Position numbers and translations under genes: made by a program
Part shown: positions 1-15,300 of the stretch, piece after piece
Position numbering within the stretch: position 1 is the first letter of the stretch
How the letters are laid out: each line of letters begins with the position of its first letter
Source: Pogonophryne albipinna
Lineage: Eukaryota > Chordata > Actinopteri > Perciformes > Artedidraconidae
Assembly (NCBI GenBank): GCA_028583405.1
Contig: CM053261.1
Span: forward strand, 11,154,459-11,218,458
Direction: 5' to 3'
Length of the DNA stretch: 64,000 nucleotides
Notes under the pieces: model-generated
Told to the model about the DNA's origin: nothing
Database searches by the model: none
The model's input: the letters and a program-made list of their open reading frames with translations, nothing else

Positions 1-1052
1 TCCTAATATGACTTTTGCAATGCCTTTTGCTTTTATATCTAAATATGTAATCTGTTTACATCCAAGCTTGCCATGTTCTTTTGATGATTATTTGTCAAAT
101 GGTGGGTGTAGGAACTACTGTTGTTTTGGTGGGGAGGTGTTTTTACCAAGAGCACAAACTTTTTTAAGTTACATAAAAACACAAACATATTAACAGTTTG
201 CAGACCCGTTTATTTAGTCGTGAGCAACGATATTATCTCCTGAAATGCACGACTTCTTTAACAAATTGCACAAAACCACACCCCCTCTATTTGGCTGCCC
301 CTCTGGTAGAAGAGTTAACATCTTGCCTGACTGGATTCCCGTCTCTGGCACGGCCCCACAGACCTCAACACAGTTTGTGCTGAGTCAGTTTTCCAGCCCT
401 GCTCCCGTCTCCCCAGAGTTATTTCAGTGTGGCACATCTAATCTGTTTCTGTCATTATCAGTGACTGAGGGTAAACATACGTCAGCTGCCACTGCCACCA
501 TTTTTCCTTTTAATATTTGTTCAACGTTTGGGGGGCTGTTGTTGCTTTAAATGGTTCATATTTAAATGTCCACATTTAAAAAGAGTGTGAGTGTGTCTTT
601 AAGTCTGCACTTGAGCTCTGTTCCTAAAAGACCTTGAAGGCTAGGTTGCATTCTTTGGCAATCCCTGAATTATTCTTTCCTTTACGAAGCCCAACATTCA
701 GGGGAAGTGATTTTTCTCTCAAGCTATGAGTGCAGAGTAATAAGGAGAGGAAAATGGAAAATGTTTTTGGATTCAGGCTTAAGCCTCTGCCGTTTCCTTT
801 TCCAAATAAGAATGAATTCAACATGTATTACACCCCAGCTTAGTCTGTCTCTCTTTCTTCCACTCAGGGCAGACTTGTTTTAACAAGGTTCACTACATAG
901 TTTAGTTAATAAAACCAAATCTTTATTTTTTGTATTACATACTATTAGCTTTACTTATGTATCATTGCATGTGATTATAAATTGCACATACTTGAAGATT
1001 GATACATAATATAAATGCTGCTTATTAAGTCAATATGATATTTCCTTCACAG
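1..1052 (+). other. ptpn13 intron (5' part outside window)
   Basis: No coding segment with splice borders and family similarity is seen here. The end (1041-1052) is a polypyrimidine tract and CAG acceptor for the first visible ptpn13 exon. I see no repeat with defined ends. Confidence 0.6.
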
Positions 1053-3375
1053 ATGCACATGTACTCTCTGGGGATGACGCTGTTCTGGGGCGCGGACTAT
1101 GAGATCCCCCAAAGTCAGGTAAATCATCACCAAGGATGCTTTCTTCCAAAAAGTGTTCCTGAACATCGAGGGCAGTAGCTTCAGGTTAGAAAAGCAAACG
1201 TCTCAGTTTAATCAACCTAACCAGAACCGCCTAAGCAGAATAAATCTTGATGCAGCATTTTCCCCTTCCTCATTACTGCTGCTGGGGTGCTCTGGAATAA
1301 TTCCCTTCCAGACAAATAGAGACTCCCTCTGAGTGAAACTCTAACCAACCAGACAGGCACGAGGAAACAGGATGTAAGCATATCAGAATTATGATAATAA
1401 AGTGTTGAGATTGTTGCTTATTTGACTACAGATACGTGTGTCCTAAGAAGTTTCTGGAGTAGATGCTCTTAACAAAAAGAGACTTGGTGTTAAGAAAGTA
1501 TTTAGCAAAAATAGTTGCACAGGAACGGTGAACAGAAGGCTCCTGGGAGCGAGGGAAGTGCAGGCACAGGGAAAGTCGCCATAGTGAGCACAATTTCGGT
1601 ATATTGCGTAATACAGAGACTTTTCCTTGCGGCTTAATCAGCGTTGTGTGAACTTGTTTGGCAAGAGCTTGAATCTAATGGACGTTCATTAAAGGTGGGG
1701 TAGGTAATTCACTTCAGAAACACTTTTTGTTATATTCCATGGACATCCCGGTAACATCCCGATAGCAATGAATATATTAAAGAGAGGCAGATTTTTTCCG
1801 GTTGTGTACTTTAAAATTCTAGTGCACTCCAGCTGGTTTCTCCATTCTACCCTATACCTTTAATATGTAAAAGGCCCAACACTTTGAAGCTTTGATTCCA
1901 CTTGAACTGTGCTTACTTGCAGCCCAAATGCCTCAAACCCTTGATAACAGACTTTGTAATTGTTATTTGAATTAGCCTTTTAGAATGAAATCCGTATATA
2001 AATATCACATCTGGATAAAGAAAAAAAGACACTAGTCGTAAATGCACTCTGGAATGTGTTTGAATCTGCCACGTCCTCTGGAGATGGTTTGGCTCACAAT
2101 GCATTAAAATCCCAGCCAGGTGTAAAACCCAGAGTGTTCAAATGTGTGAAAAAGGACCGCCTACAGGATAGAGATGACTCACACTCTTGCTTGCCATCCA
2201 CTCAGTCCCATTGAAGGGCTGTGGCCTTGGTACAGTAGCTGTACAGTTGGCCAAATACACGTTGTACATAATGCATGTAGATAACGTGTCATAAAGACAT
2301 AAAGTACACAGCTTTATAGACACTGACAGTGGCCAGTTTCCTCGATGTATCCACCATTTTGTTGCATTATGTGCTCAAATGTGGCAGTGACGTGTGAAAA
2401 TTCACAAAATGTAAATACTTTTTTGCATTTACATTTATTTATTTAATACACTCTACAAATAGAATTCAGTATTGTTCAAAAGAGCAACCAAAAGAGTATT
2501 ATATCTTGGTGATACTGATTCTAACCAGCATAAAGTCATGCGTGCACTGACACTGAATGAACACATTTACTGTGTTTTTACATGTTTTGATGGAAAGTAT
2601 TTTACATCACTTTGACTTAAATCGAGGCTTAGCTTAGGCCTTTAAGCTAAAACATGTAGTAGGTTGACATTTAAAGTAGGTGATGGGCTTGTGCCATGCT
2701 GGCGAGGTTTATCTTTTCCGTATCTGAACATAATGGAAGTCAACCTGATAACACGTGTCAGATTTAGAGATACCAAATGGAGATTTACATTTCATCCTGT
2801 CCCTGTCCCTGTTTGTATTTGAACCGTGTTCCCTATGTTTGCTTTGCAGCCTATGAAGTTGGGGGAGCACCTGAACAGCCTGCTTCTCAACATGTGTGAT
2901 GATATTACACTGAGTCGAATGTCGTTGCGCACGGTGCTGGACATCTGCAGCAAACACATTAGAAACTCCAGTTGTGACCCTCCCTTCTCCTATATCAGAA
3001 AACTGGTCCGGTTGGTACTGGGCAGCCTTTCCCAGGTAAGCAGTTTTATTATGTGGGTCGAATACAACATTCCTGTTTTCAATAGTTGTGTGCAATTTTA
3101 AAATACACGTATTTGCTCTGCCTAAGTGCAGCACTTTGTGAATTATGCAACAGTTCATGGGGCTTAGGCTGATTGAACCTTATTTCAGGATGGATGACTC
3201 AGAGGGAATGTTTTTTTCCCCTCCTTGCTCTGTCCTGCTTTTTCTTCACACCCGCTCTTTGTTTTTCTTTCCCCTTTACCCTCTCAGCTGGACGGTCTGC
3301 TGACTGATAGAGAGTCTCTTCCAGAGCGGAGTAATGAGATTCGGGAGAGGCTGAGAGGAAAGGGCCTGCCCTCAG
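1053..3375 (+). CDS. ptpn13: ptpn13 exons: C-terminal part of the KIND domain
   Basis: Three exons: 1053-1118, 2850-3035 and 3288-3375. The first reads MHMYSLGMTLFWGADYE and ends in phase 0; the second contains LGEHLNSLLLNMCDD; the third ends RLRGKGLPS in phase 1. These match the C-lobe of the kinase-like non-catalytic (KIND) domain of PTPN13, a degenerate kinase fold without catalytic function that serves in protein interaction. The ATG at 1053 is not the gene start: a CAG acceptor precedes it and the N-lobe of KIND is missing, so earlier exons must lie upstream of the window. Confidence 0.93.
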
Positions 3376-6300
3376 GTAAGATGAGCTGACACACACTCAC
3401 TTAACACAAAGCTGTATGTGCTTGGTTTGTTTCCAAAGGATCTTCCCAAGTGTGGAAAGAGTACTTTCTTGACGCAGTGATTCAGATTTCTTGGCTGCCA
3501 ATGCTTCATGATAAAGGAGTCTGGTTTCTATTAATCTTCCATGTTGTAACACATGTTGTTGTTGTTAACCTAAGTTCTGTATGGTTTTCATTTGAGTGGC
3601 ACACTGTCTGGAACAAGAAAAAATCCCCAGAACCTAGATTAGTCAGTTCTGTTGAGGTAATAATAATGAGAATTGTTTGCCTAAGTAGGTCAAGAGATTA
3701 GTTTTGTCCTTCTAATGAGAAACTAAGATGATAATGTGTAGGTGGACATATTGTTTATAGTTTGGAAGTTGGAAGAATGTATCTTACTCCTTTTATGTTG
3801 AGAGAATCTGATGTTAATTCCTTCCCTGGTTGTCAAGTTATTCATCCATTAGATCCTCACTTTCTGCTTCCTTCACTTTCTTGGAAAGAATCGTAATCGC
3901 TGCTACCTCGAATCGGATTTAATTCAGGAAAATATGACCAAATCTTCCCGGTGGTTTCTGAGAGAACTTGGGCATTTTTCCAGGCCATGGAAAGGAGAGC
4001 GCAGCACAAACATGGCTGTTGTCCCGATTATGTAAGCTCGGCATGGCATTGATTACAGATGCATATTTTGGAGTCACCAGTGAAGCTGCTGGTCTGCTGT
4101 TTGTATCAGTGCTTTGTTTCCTTGGCTGAGCAGCAGCCAGCCCTAGGGAAAGTACATGCAAAGAGTATTACTCAGTACTCAAGCTCCTCTCTTCTCAAAG
4201 AGCGGCTCTCTCCCTTCTGTATGCCAGTAGTTGTTATTCCAGCCAGGGGAAATAAAGCCATTGTCTCTTTTTTTCATGTCGGATATTTTATGTTTCCATG
4301 TATTCATCGCCGTAGTTCATAGAAGTATTAGCTGACAACTTTGGCAACAATTGTCTTCTGGAAGAAATAAAAGACATCCTGTGTTTTCGTTTTGTTTTCC
4401 ATCTATTCTGTGTGTGCATCCTGGAAGACAGCCTGTCCCTCTTTGATACGTTTCCCTGTTCAAACCAAGCATATGCTTTGTAGATTAAACCCCCGCATAC
4501 AGCGCTTGTTTTTTATTTTTAAAGGACTTGACTTCTCCCCCTGCTCTCTCATTTCTGCATCTCTTTCTCTTGTTTTTGCTCCTGTACACGTACATGTCTG
4601 CCTTCTGTTTGTCTCTTTCACTCAAAAACAAGAGCTGTCACTGACAGCAGTATATTCACAGCTTGTCTGGAAAGGCCAACTTTGAATTTATGGACAACCA
4701 AAGAGAGCAACATTCATTATTCAGTTTCACCAAGTACACAGTGATAGATGGGCTGTGCTGTGCCAGAAATGGTTTGTTATTGTGGTGCCATATGCTCTAT
4801 TGTTTGTTTTTAATAATAATGAAAAAGACTGAATGCAGAAATGTTGGTTCCCCTTATGGGTCAAGAACAGCATGCTATTTTTCTTAATTTTCTTTTCTTC
4901 AAGCCATTATTGGTTAAATTACAACAAATTAATAAAGTTCTATTTTCCATTAATGGCTGCTTCATAAACACCCCTTGGGGCTTTTTAACAGAAACTTAAT
5001 TTCTAAATATTGCTTCTACTAATTCTAAATATTTGTCATAAAAACCAACAACCAACCATGGGAACAACACATGAGGAGATTTTAAGTAGGAAATAACCAG
5101 GGACCCTTATTACAGAAAGTAAACACATCTATCAAATCAATCTGACGAGCCCTGTGTCATGGTTGCTAATGATAATAAACACAGTAATGTATACATCATT
5201 TCTATTTATGACTGATAAGGAATCTGAGGACAAACTGTGTTTATACACACATATTCATATACTGTAGCTGCTTTTCCAATCTGTATTAGAGAGGCCTGCA
5301 GCAGGTGCTCAGTCAGTTGAGGCCAAGCCAGGGTATCAGAGCAAAGGAGGGGAGTATACGGTGGACGGTGCCCAGTTTAGGTGTCATGCTGATGATGTTA
5401 GAAATAGATGCCAGGTTGCACAGGCACTTTGGCGTAATGAAGCATGCTATATTTCTTCAGATCAACATCCTTTTTAATCCCTCTCCACCTTTCATCATAA
5501 ATACCTCTTTCTGTATTAAAAGTAATGTGCGTGATTCACTCAGAATAATTTTTATTTCAGATTATCTCTCATTATAATGTGAAAAGTAAATGTGCTAAGA
5601 ATCTATTTCTGCTTTCATCTTTTCCTCTGAAGACCTGCTCAGTTATTTTCTCTGCTGGATTATGTAATCCAGCAAAGAAAAATGTAAATGTAAGGGAAAT
5701 GTGTTCTGGCAATGTCAGCTTCTGTTCGCAGTTGAATAAAGTGTTGGATCTCTCCTGTTCTCAGGGAGGAGCGCCGCCCCCAGGGTTCTGGAGCGCTACA
5801 GAGCCAGGAGTCAGGAGCAGACGTCTCTGAACCGGGGCCTCAGTCGCTCCATGGGCTCTCTGCCCATCCAGGACCTTTTGAAGGGGGATGAGCGGGAAGC
5901 CCATCAGTATTACCCGTCTGACTATCACCCCAACTCTGACTCCCCCACAGAATTCTACCCCAAACCCCCCTCACTCCATCACCAGCTGTCCTACCCCTAT
6001 CTGCACCCCCTTCACCCGCAGCAAAAGGGCCGCCCTGTGGAACTGGACCGGCGGTCTTTAGCCTTCCACAGCGTGGACCTGGCCCCTAGTCGGGCCAAGA
6101 AGAACTGGGCTTCCTCCGTGGACTTGGCCTGCATCGACCCAGAGGCTCTTCGTTTTGGGGCTCTGGAGGATGCGCGGAGGGGCAGCAGTATCATAAACTC
6201 CCACTCCATAGGCAGGCGCAAATCTCCCCTGCGGTCATCCAGGGAGAGGGAGTCTCGCTTCTCCGAGTTCAGTGGGCTGAAGAGCAGGAAGCCTCATCAC

Positions 6301-9300
6301 CACTCGGCCCTGTCAGTGGGATCGGGACTTACTGGCGCATATGACAGGATAAAGGAGCGACAGAGGAAACTGCAGGTGCTAAGGCAAGCAGTGGATGGTG
6401 AGTATACCTTTCTAACATAAAAGGTTCATTAAAAGGGTCTTTCTTGCATTGACTTGCTTCTTAAGGCGCCAGTATGATTCATCAGAAGTGCTTGTCCGAT
6501 TGTCCCAAAGGTTTTGGAAACCGGCGTCAAAAAAGCGTTTGAAGATCTCTATGAAGCCCTCTATTTTCATTATCAAAAAGTAATTTTCCTGGTTACGCCT
6601 AAGTGCAAACTTTGAATAACTTCCAGGAGAATCTATCTATCAAAGTGTGTCCTGGTTTCCCAATATTTACACAATATCATGTCGGTACCCTGCCTCTCTA
6701 TGAGGGCCAGCTTTTCACCCCGCCTTCGTTTGTGGCCGTTAAGAACTGCTAAGAAACCATTTGCTGCTCACTGACGACTGAACCAGTTATTGTCCAGCAT
6801 TACCTTACTCTTAGTGTGTGACATACTGTGGATGATTGTCATGTTGTCACTTCCTGTTAGTAGCGGTATAGCAATGCACCATTCTTTCAGTCAAAGGTTT
6901 GTAAAGATGAAATGTTGAGACTTCTAAAATGATTGACTTCAATGTAAAAGCTGTTCAACTCTGCAACATTTAAAAACCCCACCACATAGCCTTTGTTGCA
7001 GTTTCATGCAGATATTGAATTGGTTCCTTTTTATCCAGTTTGACAGAATACACTCAACAATCACCTGGTCAGAAGTATTTAAGGATAAGGAGATTCGTCA
7101 TTTTCTTTATCGTGTAATGTGTCAGAACATTGAGTGAGGACATTTAATGATACTACATCCATATTATGTATTATGAGGTGGAGCACATTTTCAAAGGGGA
7201 AACCCCAACCAAAGTTCACAGCTTTAGTCTGCTTCTGAGACAATGATAAAACTTCTTTATAACAAATCCTTTCAAGATCCCAGCTGTGTCATAACGATAT
7301 ATAGGAAGTGTCAACTGGGTGTTAAAAATAATCTATCAGGCAGTAAAATGGTGTAAAGCAGTTTGGGTGAATCAGCTGCAGGAAGTTAGTGGCTCACCTG
7401 AGAAGTGAAAAGGTGACCGTGAGGGGATAACGTTAGCAAACAGACACCAGGGTAGTTAAAGGTTGTCCATCTCTAACTACCATGTTGCATGAGAGCTTGC
7501 TGCTGGCTCGAATGAAGTTTCGTTGGTGGCTGTGCAGCAGTGTTTGGACAGAATGTATGAGTCACTGGTACCGAGGTTTCCAAATGACTGATTCTAATTA
7601 CAGGCCAGCTTAATTCTAGCCTGCTCCTAACTGTCACTCATGCTATATTGCCAAGTCCCTTTCTTTTTTCCCCCCTAACATACAACTGCAAAAACCCAGA
7701 TATAAGCACACGCATACGTGCAAGGTATTTGCAGAAAAAAACAATCTCTGCGTAATCACATGCTTAGACGGAGCACACGCAATATAATTGTTTAGCACTT
7801 CAGCAGTCAGCAGCAAGGGCTTTACATTTCCCTCGGGAGTTTATTGAATTCTTGGTAAAGTCTCCTTAGGCAGGCTGGTTTAATGCAGGGTCATAAGTGG
7901 CTACATGCGTCTGCAGACTTTTTTTTACGAGCGCGAGGGATGAATGGTTTCATATAATAAAGCACTGTCTTCTACCTCGTCTTCCCTTTCCTCCTCCCTC
8001 CCGCTGGTTTCCCATACTCCTCACTCTCCAGCTCCCTCCGGCCTCCCTGCCTTTCTGGCAGCTATTTTTATTGCTCACCGAGCCACCGACTGACAGCATT
8101 CTTCTCTGACTGTGGCTTTTCATCCCCTCCAAGTCCGGCCTTCCCTTCCTCCCCTTTGCCTTTTGCTGATTGTAATCGGAGGCACTTGGTATTTTTTTAT
8201 TTCATATCATTGTGAAGAGAGGCGCTAAACTTCTTTGCCCATTGAAGTGTCAGAACAAAAAAAAGGAAATTAGAGATAGCCATTGTTTGCTTTTTCTTGC
8301 TCAGTTCAAATTGGAATCGGATTATGTATGTTTTTTTTGTGCCAAAAGTTTTTAATATTAAATGATGGTTTATGTTAGAAGCTGACACAAAGGAATTCTT
8401 ACTACCATCGAAACTGACTGAGGTCGACCATGAGCCAAAATATGTTTTTACTCCATCCCAGAGCTATTCTGCTGTAGTATGAATGGGGTCTAATTGAGCA
8501 CAGCCCATTTGCTGGGCCCCGTGGATGTGTTACTTGGCAGAAACCTTCTTTTCTTTCTTTTTCTCTTACTTTTTTCTGTTCTTTTCTGCAGGAAAGTGAT
8601 GGCGCAGCAGTGGTCAGTGCTCTCAGGTTTCACCCAGTTTTTACACTGGAGCTATGCCGTCTGTGTGTGCGTGCGTTTGCAAATCATACTCAATCAAAAA
8701 AACATAACTAAACAATGTGTGTGTGCATGCCTGTGTGTGCATGGGCATGTTTATACCTTGTCCCCCTATGTCTCACCCCGGCGCGTCTGCAGCCCTTCCT
8801 CCTTTTTGGTGACAAGGTGCTTCAATCAGTAAAAGCTTTCCCCTCAGACCTAGAAGCTGTAATTGGAGTCATGCTTAGCGGATGAGGGAATTCCAAACAT
8901 TATTAACCATATTGGACTTTTCCGGCACTTAGCAGCAGGTCATGCGGCTTTGTGCCGGGGTGCGTCCAGCTTGGACAACAACACAGAGCACGGCTGCCTC
9001 AAGGGAAGGGGAGGCGTCCGCAAAAACAAACACATAACCCAAAACCTTCGCAATTATATTACAGTTTGGTGTTTTGACTCCAAAGGTTTCAGCAGGAACG
9101 ATTATAAGGCTATTATGAAAAGCATTAGGGTTTATTCATGATCAATTTTAATAGACTTTTTGATTAATTTCCTCCTCACATTAAGCATGATGTCTAAAAA
9201 AAATACCTATAAAGGTTCACAAGCTGTGTATTAGTTTTATGAAAAGACATTTCCATTGATTTCTTTTTTCACTATGTGCACTTAAATTTTCACTTTCACA

Positions 9301-12300
9301 AAATCTAGATGGTATGTTTTTCTTCTGAGTCATCATGACTTGGCAAGAGGAGTCTTGAGGGTTTCTGTTAGCTATTATCCATTTTAGTCTTTGCTTTAAA
9401 GGAAGTTTCTTTTTTCTTGCCTAGACCTCCAGACTTTAAATAACCTCACAGTCTGAGTTTGTGTCTCCTCACAGTTTGAACGCCCCAAAAGGCCATAGCC
9501 TATAGGAGCTGTTTGTGTACTCGTGGAGAAGTGTTGGTTCTGCAAGGACTCCAGGAGAGAGGAAAGAGTCAAAGGGAGAGAAAATGATAAGATAAGGCAA
9601 AGAGAGGAGAGACAAGCGAGGAGATATGTGCAGGTTGAAATAATTGTTCCCTTGGAAAAAAGCTGCTCTTCCAGTTAAAATGAGTATGACTCCCTTTACA
9701 GAGAAAAAGACATGACGGAGCAAGTTGAAGCGTGAGACTATTCCTCTGCTCTCATTAAGCCGTACATCATGTATTTAATCACTACTAGAATTTTCTGACT
9801 GACTGGAATCCTCCTCTTCCTAACTTTAGTTCATTATGTTTGTGCATGCTTGCTACTTACCACTGGAACTCCTTTAGGGTGGAAGAGGAAAGAAACAATA
9901 GTAATCTTTGAGGAGGAGCTTTGCAGTTCTTGTTTATCTGAGTCATCACTTACTCTATCTAACCCTCCTGCCTCCTTGCTCACTGAAATGTCAACATGAT
10001 TAGACAGATATCGCTGTTAATCTGTTTGATTAGCTGTGACCCTCTTCCTCTCTTTCCCCTCACTGCTTTGAAGTGCAGTGGGTGTGTTGAAGTCATGATA
10101 AAAAAATGTTTATACCATTTTTGTTTTGAGGTTCTCTAAATATCCTTATCCACCCTGGGGTTCATTTCGACTGACCAACAACTACATCAGACACTTGTGG
10201 CACAACCAGAAACAAATTTAAATCACTCCGAAAGACACAATCATAACACTTTTTTCCACAGCAGTTAGTTTTTTGGTGAGGTTGCCCTCAATATGCAACA
10301 TTGTATCATGCAATCTAATACCCATGTGGTTTATATATGATACAAGATAGGCTGAGGCTGTGCAAATACAACAAGATCTTTACTTACAATTGTCATCGTC
10401 AAAAAAGTAAACGACCACTTCAGATAAAAACAACTCATTCGAGGGCCTCCAACAAATTGAAGTTCAACAAACTGTGTTTTATTTTATAGCATTTAGGGCA
10501 TTTAAAACTTTTTATTTTTTTAATGATGAGGTTAATGTCCTTTTTAATGCAAGTCTTTTTGGGAAAATCTAAATGTATTCCTGGTTTATAAAGAGGCATT
10601 AAAGGTAGGGTAGGTAATTCACTTCAGAAACACTTTTTGTTATATTCCATGGAATGCTCTTCACGACCAATCATCTGAGTCGGCCCGGCTAAAGTAACTG
10701 GATGGCCTACCTGCCTGTCAGCCTTCCATCTGTGCACAAACTTATCTCGTGCCCTCATTGGTCATGTGCGCGTTCATGTGCGTAGGAGGAGAGGCTCTAT
10801 AAGGAAGTCTGAAGGAAGTGGCAGATTTTTTTCGGTTGTGTATTTTCAAATTCTAGCGCACTCGAGCTGGTTTCTCCATTCTTACCTACCCCACCTTTAA
10901 GAGTAATATAATGGAGACTAATTAGTAGTAGAATTAAATGAAATGTTGCTGTGTGTTGTTTCTATTATATTTTCTTTTAATTTACTTTCATAAAATGAAG
11001 TAGCACATACAAACACTTATTTCCTCAAATATGTATCCTTTTTTGTTTCCCTTTCCTTCTGAGCTGTAATCAGATCATAAACAGTTATTCACCATCCAAT
11101 TGTGGGCTATCCTGTTGATAGTGGTCAACCTATGCTGTGTCAGAAATGGGTTTGATTTTATGTCTGCATTTTCTTCCCTAATTCACCCTGTAGGTCTCCA
11201 AACTGATCCTGACTGCACACATAGCAATGTAGCAGAGAGTGTAGGACAGGTGACTGTGCAAGTGTGTGTGAATCAGTGCATGTAGGTGTCAGTGTGGGTG
11301 TTGAAGCAAATATCTTTCTACTGGCATTGGTGAAGCTAAGAAGGTGAATCACTATAAATGACAAAGAAGAGACTGTTGCCTTGTGTAACTTTTTTAATGC
11401 ATATATCATTGCTCACTTAGCAAACATTTGGGGACATTTGACCACTCCTTTTCTGTCTTAGTAAGACTTTAGTTGCTGCACGGCACAACGCACTTTACTT
11501 ATGAAGGTAAGATAGATTTCATTACAAAGACATATTGTGAAACTCTTCTGAACTTAAATGCCTGAGCAATGACTCGCTGTGAAGCTGATCCTGAAGAGCA
11601 GGACTTTCAAGTTCTATGTAATAATAGACGGGAAAACACATGACACATTATATCAAGGTTCCGACTGTTTTGAAAATATTTGTTAGTGTTTTCCGGCAGC
11701 TGTACCACAGGTTTCTATGAAGCATTGCTCAGAGAAAAGTTAATCATTGTGGTGAGCTGGTTTGTACTTGCTGTGGTTCATCCTGTCAAGCAAAACAAAA
11801 GAATATACCCTAAAAGAAAAAACCTCTGACCTGACAGGAGGCATGCCTGCAGACACTTGTAGAAGCTGCTTTTCAGTGTAGTTACGTCCGTCTTTCATTA
11901 GGAATGTTTACCAACAGAGTGACTAATACCTGCTGCTGTCTCTTTTGAGCGAGTACTGTAAAAGAAAAACAGTAGCTCGTCAGTCTAACTGCTGTCCAAG
12001 TGTAATAAATGTGTTCTGTGTTGCGTGACATTGGGACATAAACCTTAACATTCCTCACAAACTGAAAACAAGTCCATATGACCATTTTGGAGTTTTCTCA
12101 TGTGCATGAAGTTAATGTTTGATCCATTTCATCATTTCGCTGACAACCTCCTATGTTAGTGCATGTTTGTACTTTCTTTTTTTATAAAATGGTCTGATGG
12201 TCTTTCTCTTCCCTCAGACCCAGTCCACACTCATCAGAGGTACAACAGTGATTACAGCTCATCCAGTGAAAGCCCCTCTGGGACCTCCTCGGATCCAGAC

Positions 12301-15300
12301 TACAGACAAGGTACAAGACTTCTTTAGCATCATAGTTATTCTATACACACAATACCTATCCTGGAAAAAATGCAGCTGAAGTAGGAATTCAAAATCAAAA
12401 TAGCCTACATATTTGAAATAACTAAACTCTTAGTTTTTAAGTACACAATTGTCTGTTATCTGTAAAGAGGAGAAACCAAACTCGACCTGAATGGTTCTCT
12501 GTCATGTTCCTGATGATCTAAGACCCTGCTGGTTTTCACATAGACCATCTTATCTGTGACTTGTTTTCACCTGGAAAGGAGAAAGAAAACCATCAGTAGC
12601 CTGGGCAACAAAGCCTGGGATTGAAAGCCACTGTCAAAGGATATCTGTTATTCTTTGTCTCCATTGACAGTGGACTGTTATCGGTCTAAAGCCAGATTCC
12701 CTGCTATCTTTATGCCAAACCTCACAGGACACACTTAGCGGGCAGAAAATGCACTGCTTCACCCCCTCTTGGGAGCTGCTGTCTGTCATTTATCTGGTGC
12801 TGCTAATGGGATTAGATCATGGTTTCAACTATGTAGGATTGCACAAGGTAACATGCCTTCATTATCAGTGTAAAAGGAAATTGTGCAACAGACAGAATCA
12901 AGACTTCAACACCTTAATAGTGTGGGAAACATCAGGATTGCCAATGAGCAAAACACAGCAGCAGCTCAGATTTGAATATGTCCAAACTGAGCTATAACTT
13001 AACCCAGACCCTCTGTTGTGTTAGTAAAAAGGCCTCAATTCACTGTAAACATGGATTCAATAGTCACGGACGGACACAAGTTGGATGTATTTTAAAATTG
13101 GTAGAGTGTGGCACATATCAAGAACATATAAATATCACAAGAACTCTCACACACTCTTGGATGCAGAAGATTTATTCTGTACTATACTCTTATTGGCAGT
13201 TTCACATGAAGTGGGATTTCAAGTTTCCATTTATTTTTGTGTGTTTACTAATTTTAAGTAATTTACTCAAGAATGTCAGTGTAGCTCAAGACTGACTTAA
13301 CAAAGGTCAAAAGCAGTACTTATATTCCATTTCTCACCATACCCAAGGGTATCACCTTTGGACAAAAGCCTGACATTGAGCTCAGGCAGCTGTGAGGAGT
13401 GTAGACGTACCAATGGAAACCGTGCCAATTTCATTTGGAGACGGATCAAATATATTAAACATGTTCCAAAAAAAAGAGGATGAATTACTTTCAACTCGAA
13501 AGCACGATCAATCACAACTTCTAAGACATAAAAAGGCTCTTAATGTACTAGACAGGGCAGAACCTGTCTCGGTATATTTCAGTATACACACTGTTGCTGT
13601 AATGCTGAGGTGTTGCTGTTTTTTACGCAATTTACTTCATGAGGACAACAGAAATATTGTTTGTTGCTTCTAATTTGACCTGGTTTCACCTCCAAAGTGT
13701 AGGTGTCTGCATCAGGAGGGTTGTGTTTGATTGTGTACGTGTGAAAAACAAATACTGTATACTGTATGTGTGCATTTGTTTGTACACAGCTGATACTCCC
13801 ATGTCTCTTCCAGCTAAGAAACCAGGCGATGTGAGGAGGTTTGGTTCCCAGCTGGCACTTTCCTCTGAACATGATGCCCTGTCGCTGACAAGTCACAACA
13901 GGCACAGGTAACACTCACATTTGTATACAGATGGCAATTCAACAAACAAGGTACCAGTGTTGTGTCTTATCTCCCAAGTAACCAGCATACAGCTAGTAGT
14001 TTGTTTATTCTTATGGAAATCTTAACCTTCACAGGGACACTGCAGTGTCGAACTCATTTCCAAGTTGTTTATTTCTCGGTAAAACCTTTCTTATTGTTTC
14101 TGAACCCATTATTCTTCTACGAGATCTCTCAGACTTAATAATAAAATATGATTTTAAGAAGTTCCACAATCAAGAGTTAATCAAAAGATGTAACAAACTC
14201 CCTCTTATAAAGGCAAATTAAGTTACTGAATCAGTTAAAAAAGCGTTTAATAAAAAGCTGTACAGACTGGTTCATATTTACACATCTTTGAATTTCATTA
14301 TTTTACATTTGTTTTATGTCTCTATGATTGATCACTTCTTGAAATCCCTCCATTTGTGCAATTGTTGTATATCGTATGGTGTGGTATTTTAGGAATCACC
14401 TTATAACACCCACCAGATTTATTGTAAATGGAAATGGATCAAGTTTCCCCACAGGGTTATGCATGTCTTAAATCAAGTGTGTTTGCATGCGTTTGCGTTT
14501 TCCGTTCCCTAACCAGAGAAGAGAAGCCACACACGAAGCCGTGGTGTTTGGTCCTCTGGGCCACAAACAGCTGGTGTTGCACAGCAGGGTCAGCCCATGC
14601 TTTACTAATGAGGTCATCTAATGTGACATCCACATTCAGCACTCTCTATCTCTTTAATCTCTGGCATTACGGAGAACTGCTGCCTGCTGTTGCTGTGCCT
14701 GCTAACAGAAAGCCCATGTTTTCATTCAGTCCCTCTGCACAGAGCGCTTGTTTTCCCCCGACACTAAAGAAGGGCATTCCAGCTACTATTTGGTGTCTTT
14801 TTGTGCGAACACATTACCTGACAAACTCTCCTCATGCTGCTACTTTCAAAAGGCAGTAGATAAAAACACTGTCCCTTCTCCAACTCCAGGCCTCTTAGAT
14901 CCTAACAACAACAACAACAACAACAACAACAACTGCTTTTAACTTTTCAGTGTTTGAAGCTAGTAGGCAGGGGAGACAACTCCTTTGTAGTGGCAGCTCC
15001 AAAGCTTAAAAAGCATTCCTCTTTCCATCAAATATACCTTCATTGACACCTTTTAAGAAAAGAAAGACACACATGTATTCATTTCAAATTGATCTTACAT
15101 ATTCTATTTTAGATTTGTGCACTTATGATAATATTGCCTTGTATTTTCCCACTGTCATCTATTGAAAGCCACTGTCAAAGTGCTTGTTTTAAACATGCTA
15201 TGTTAATAAACTTGACCCGACTTGTCTCTATTCAGCTCTTTGACAATATTGCACTGTTTTGACTCCAGCCCTCCTCTTCTGTTCTCCTGCAGGCTGTATG

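Noticed and set aside
14748..14942. Frame ending in poly-Asn
   Set aside because: Translation of an AAC microsatellite in an intron, without splice borders or similarity.
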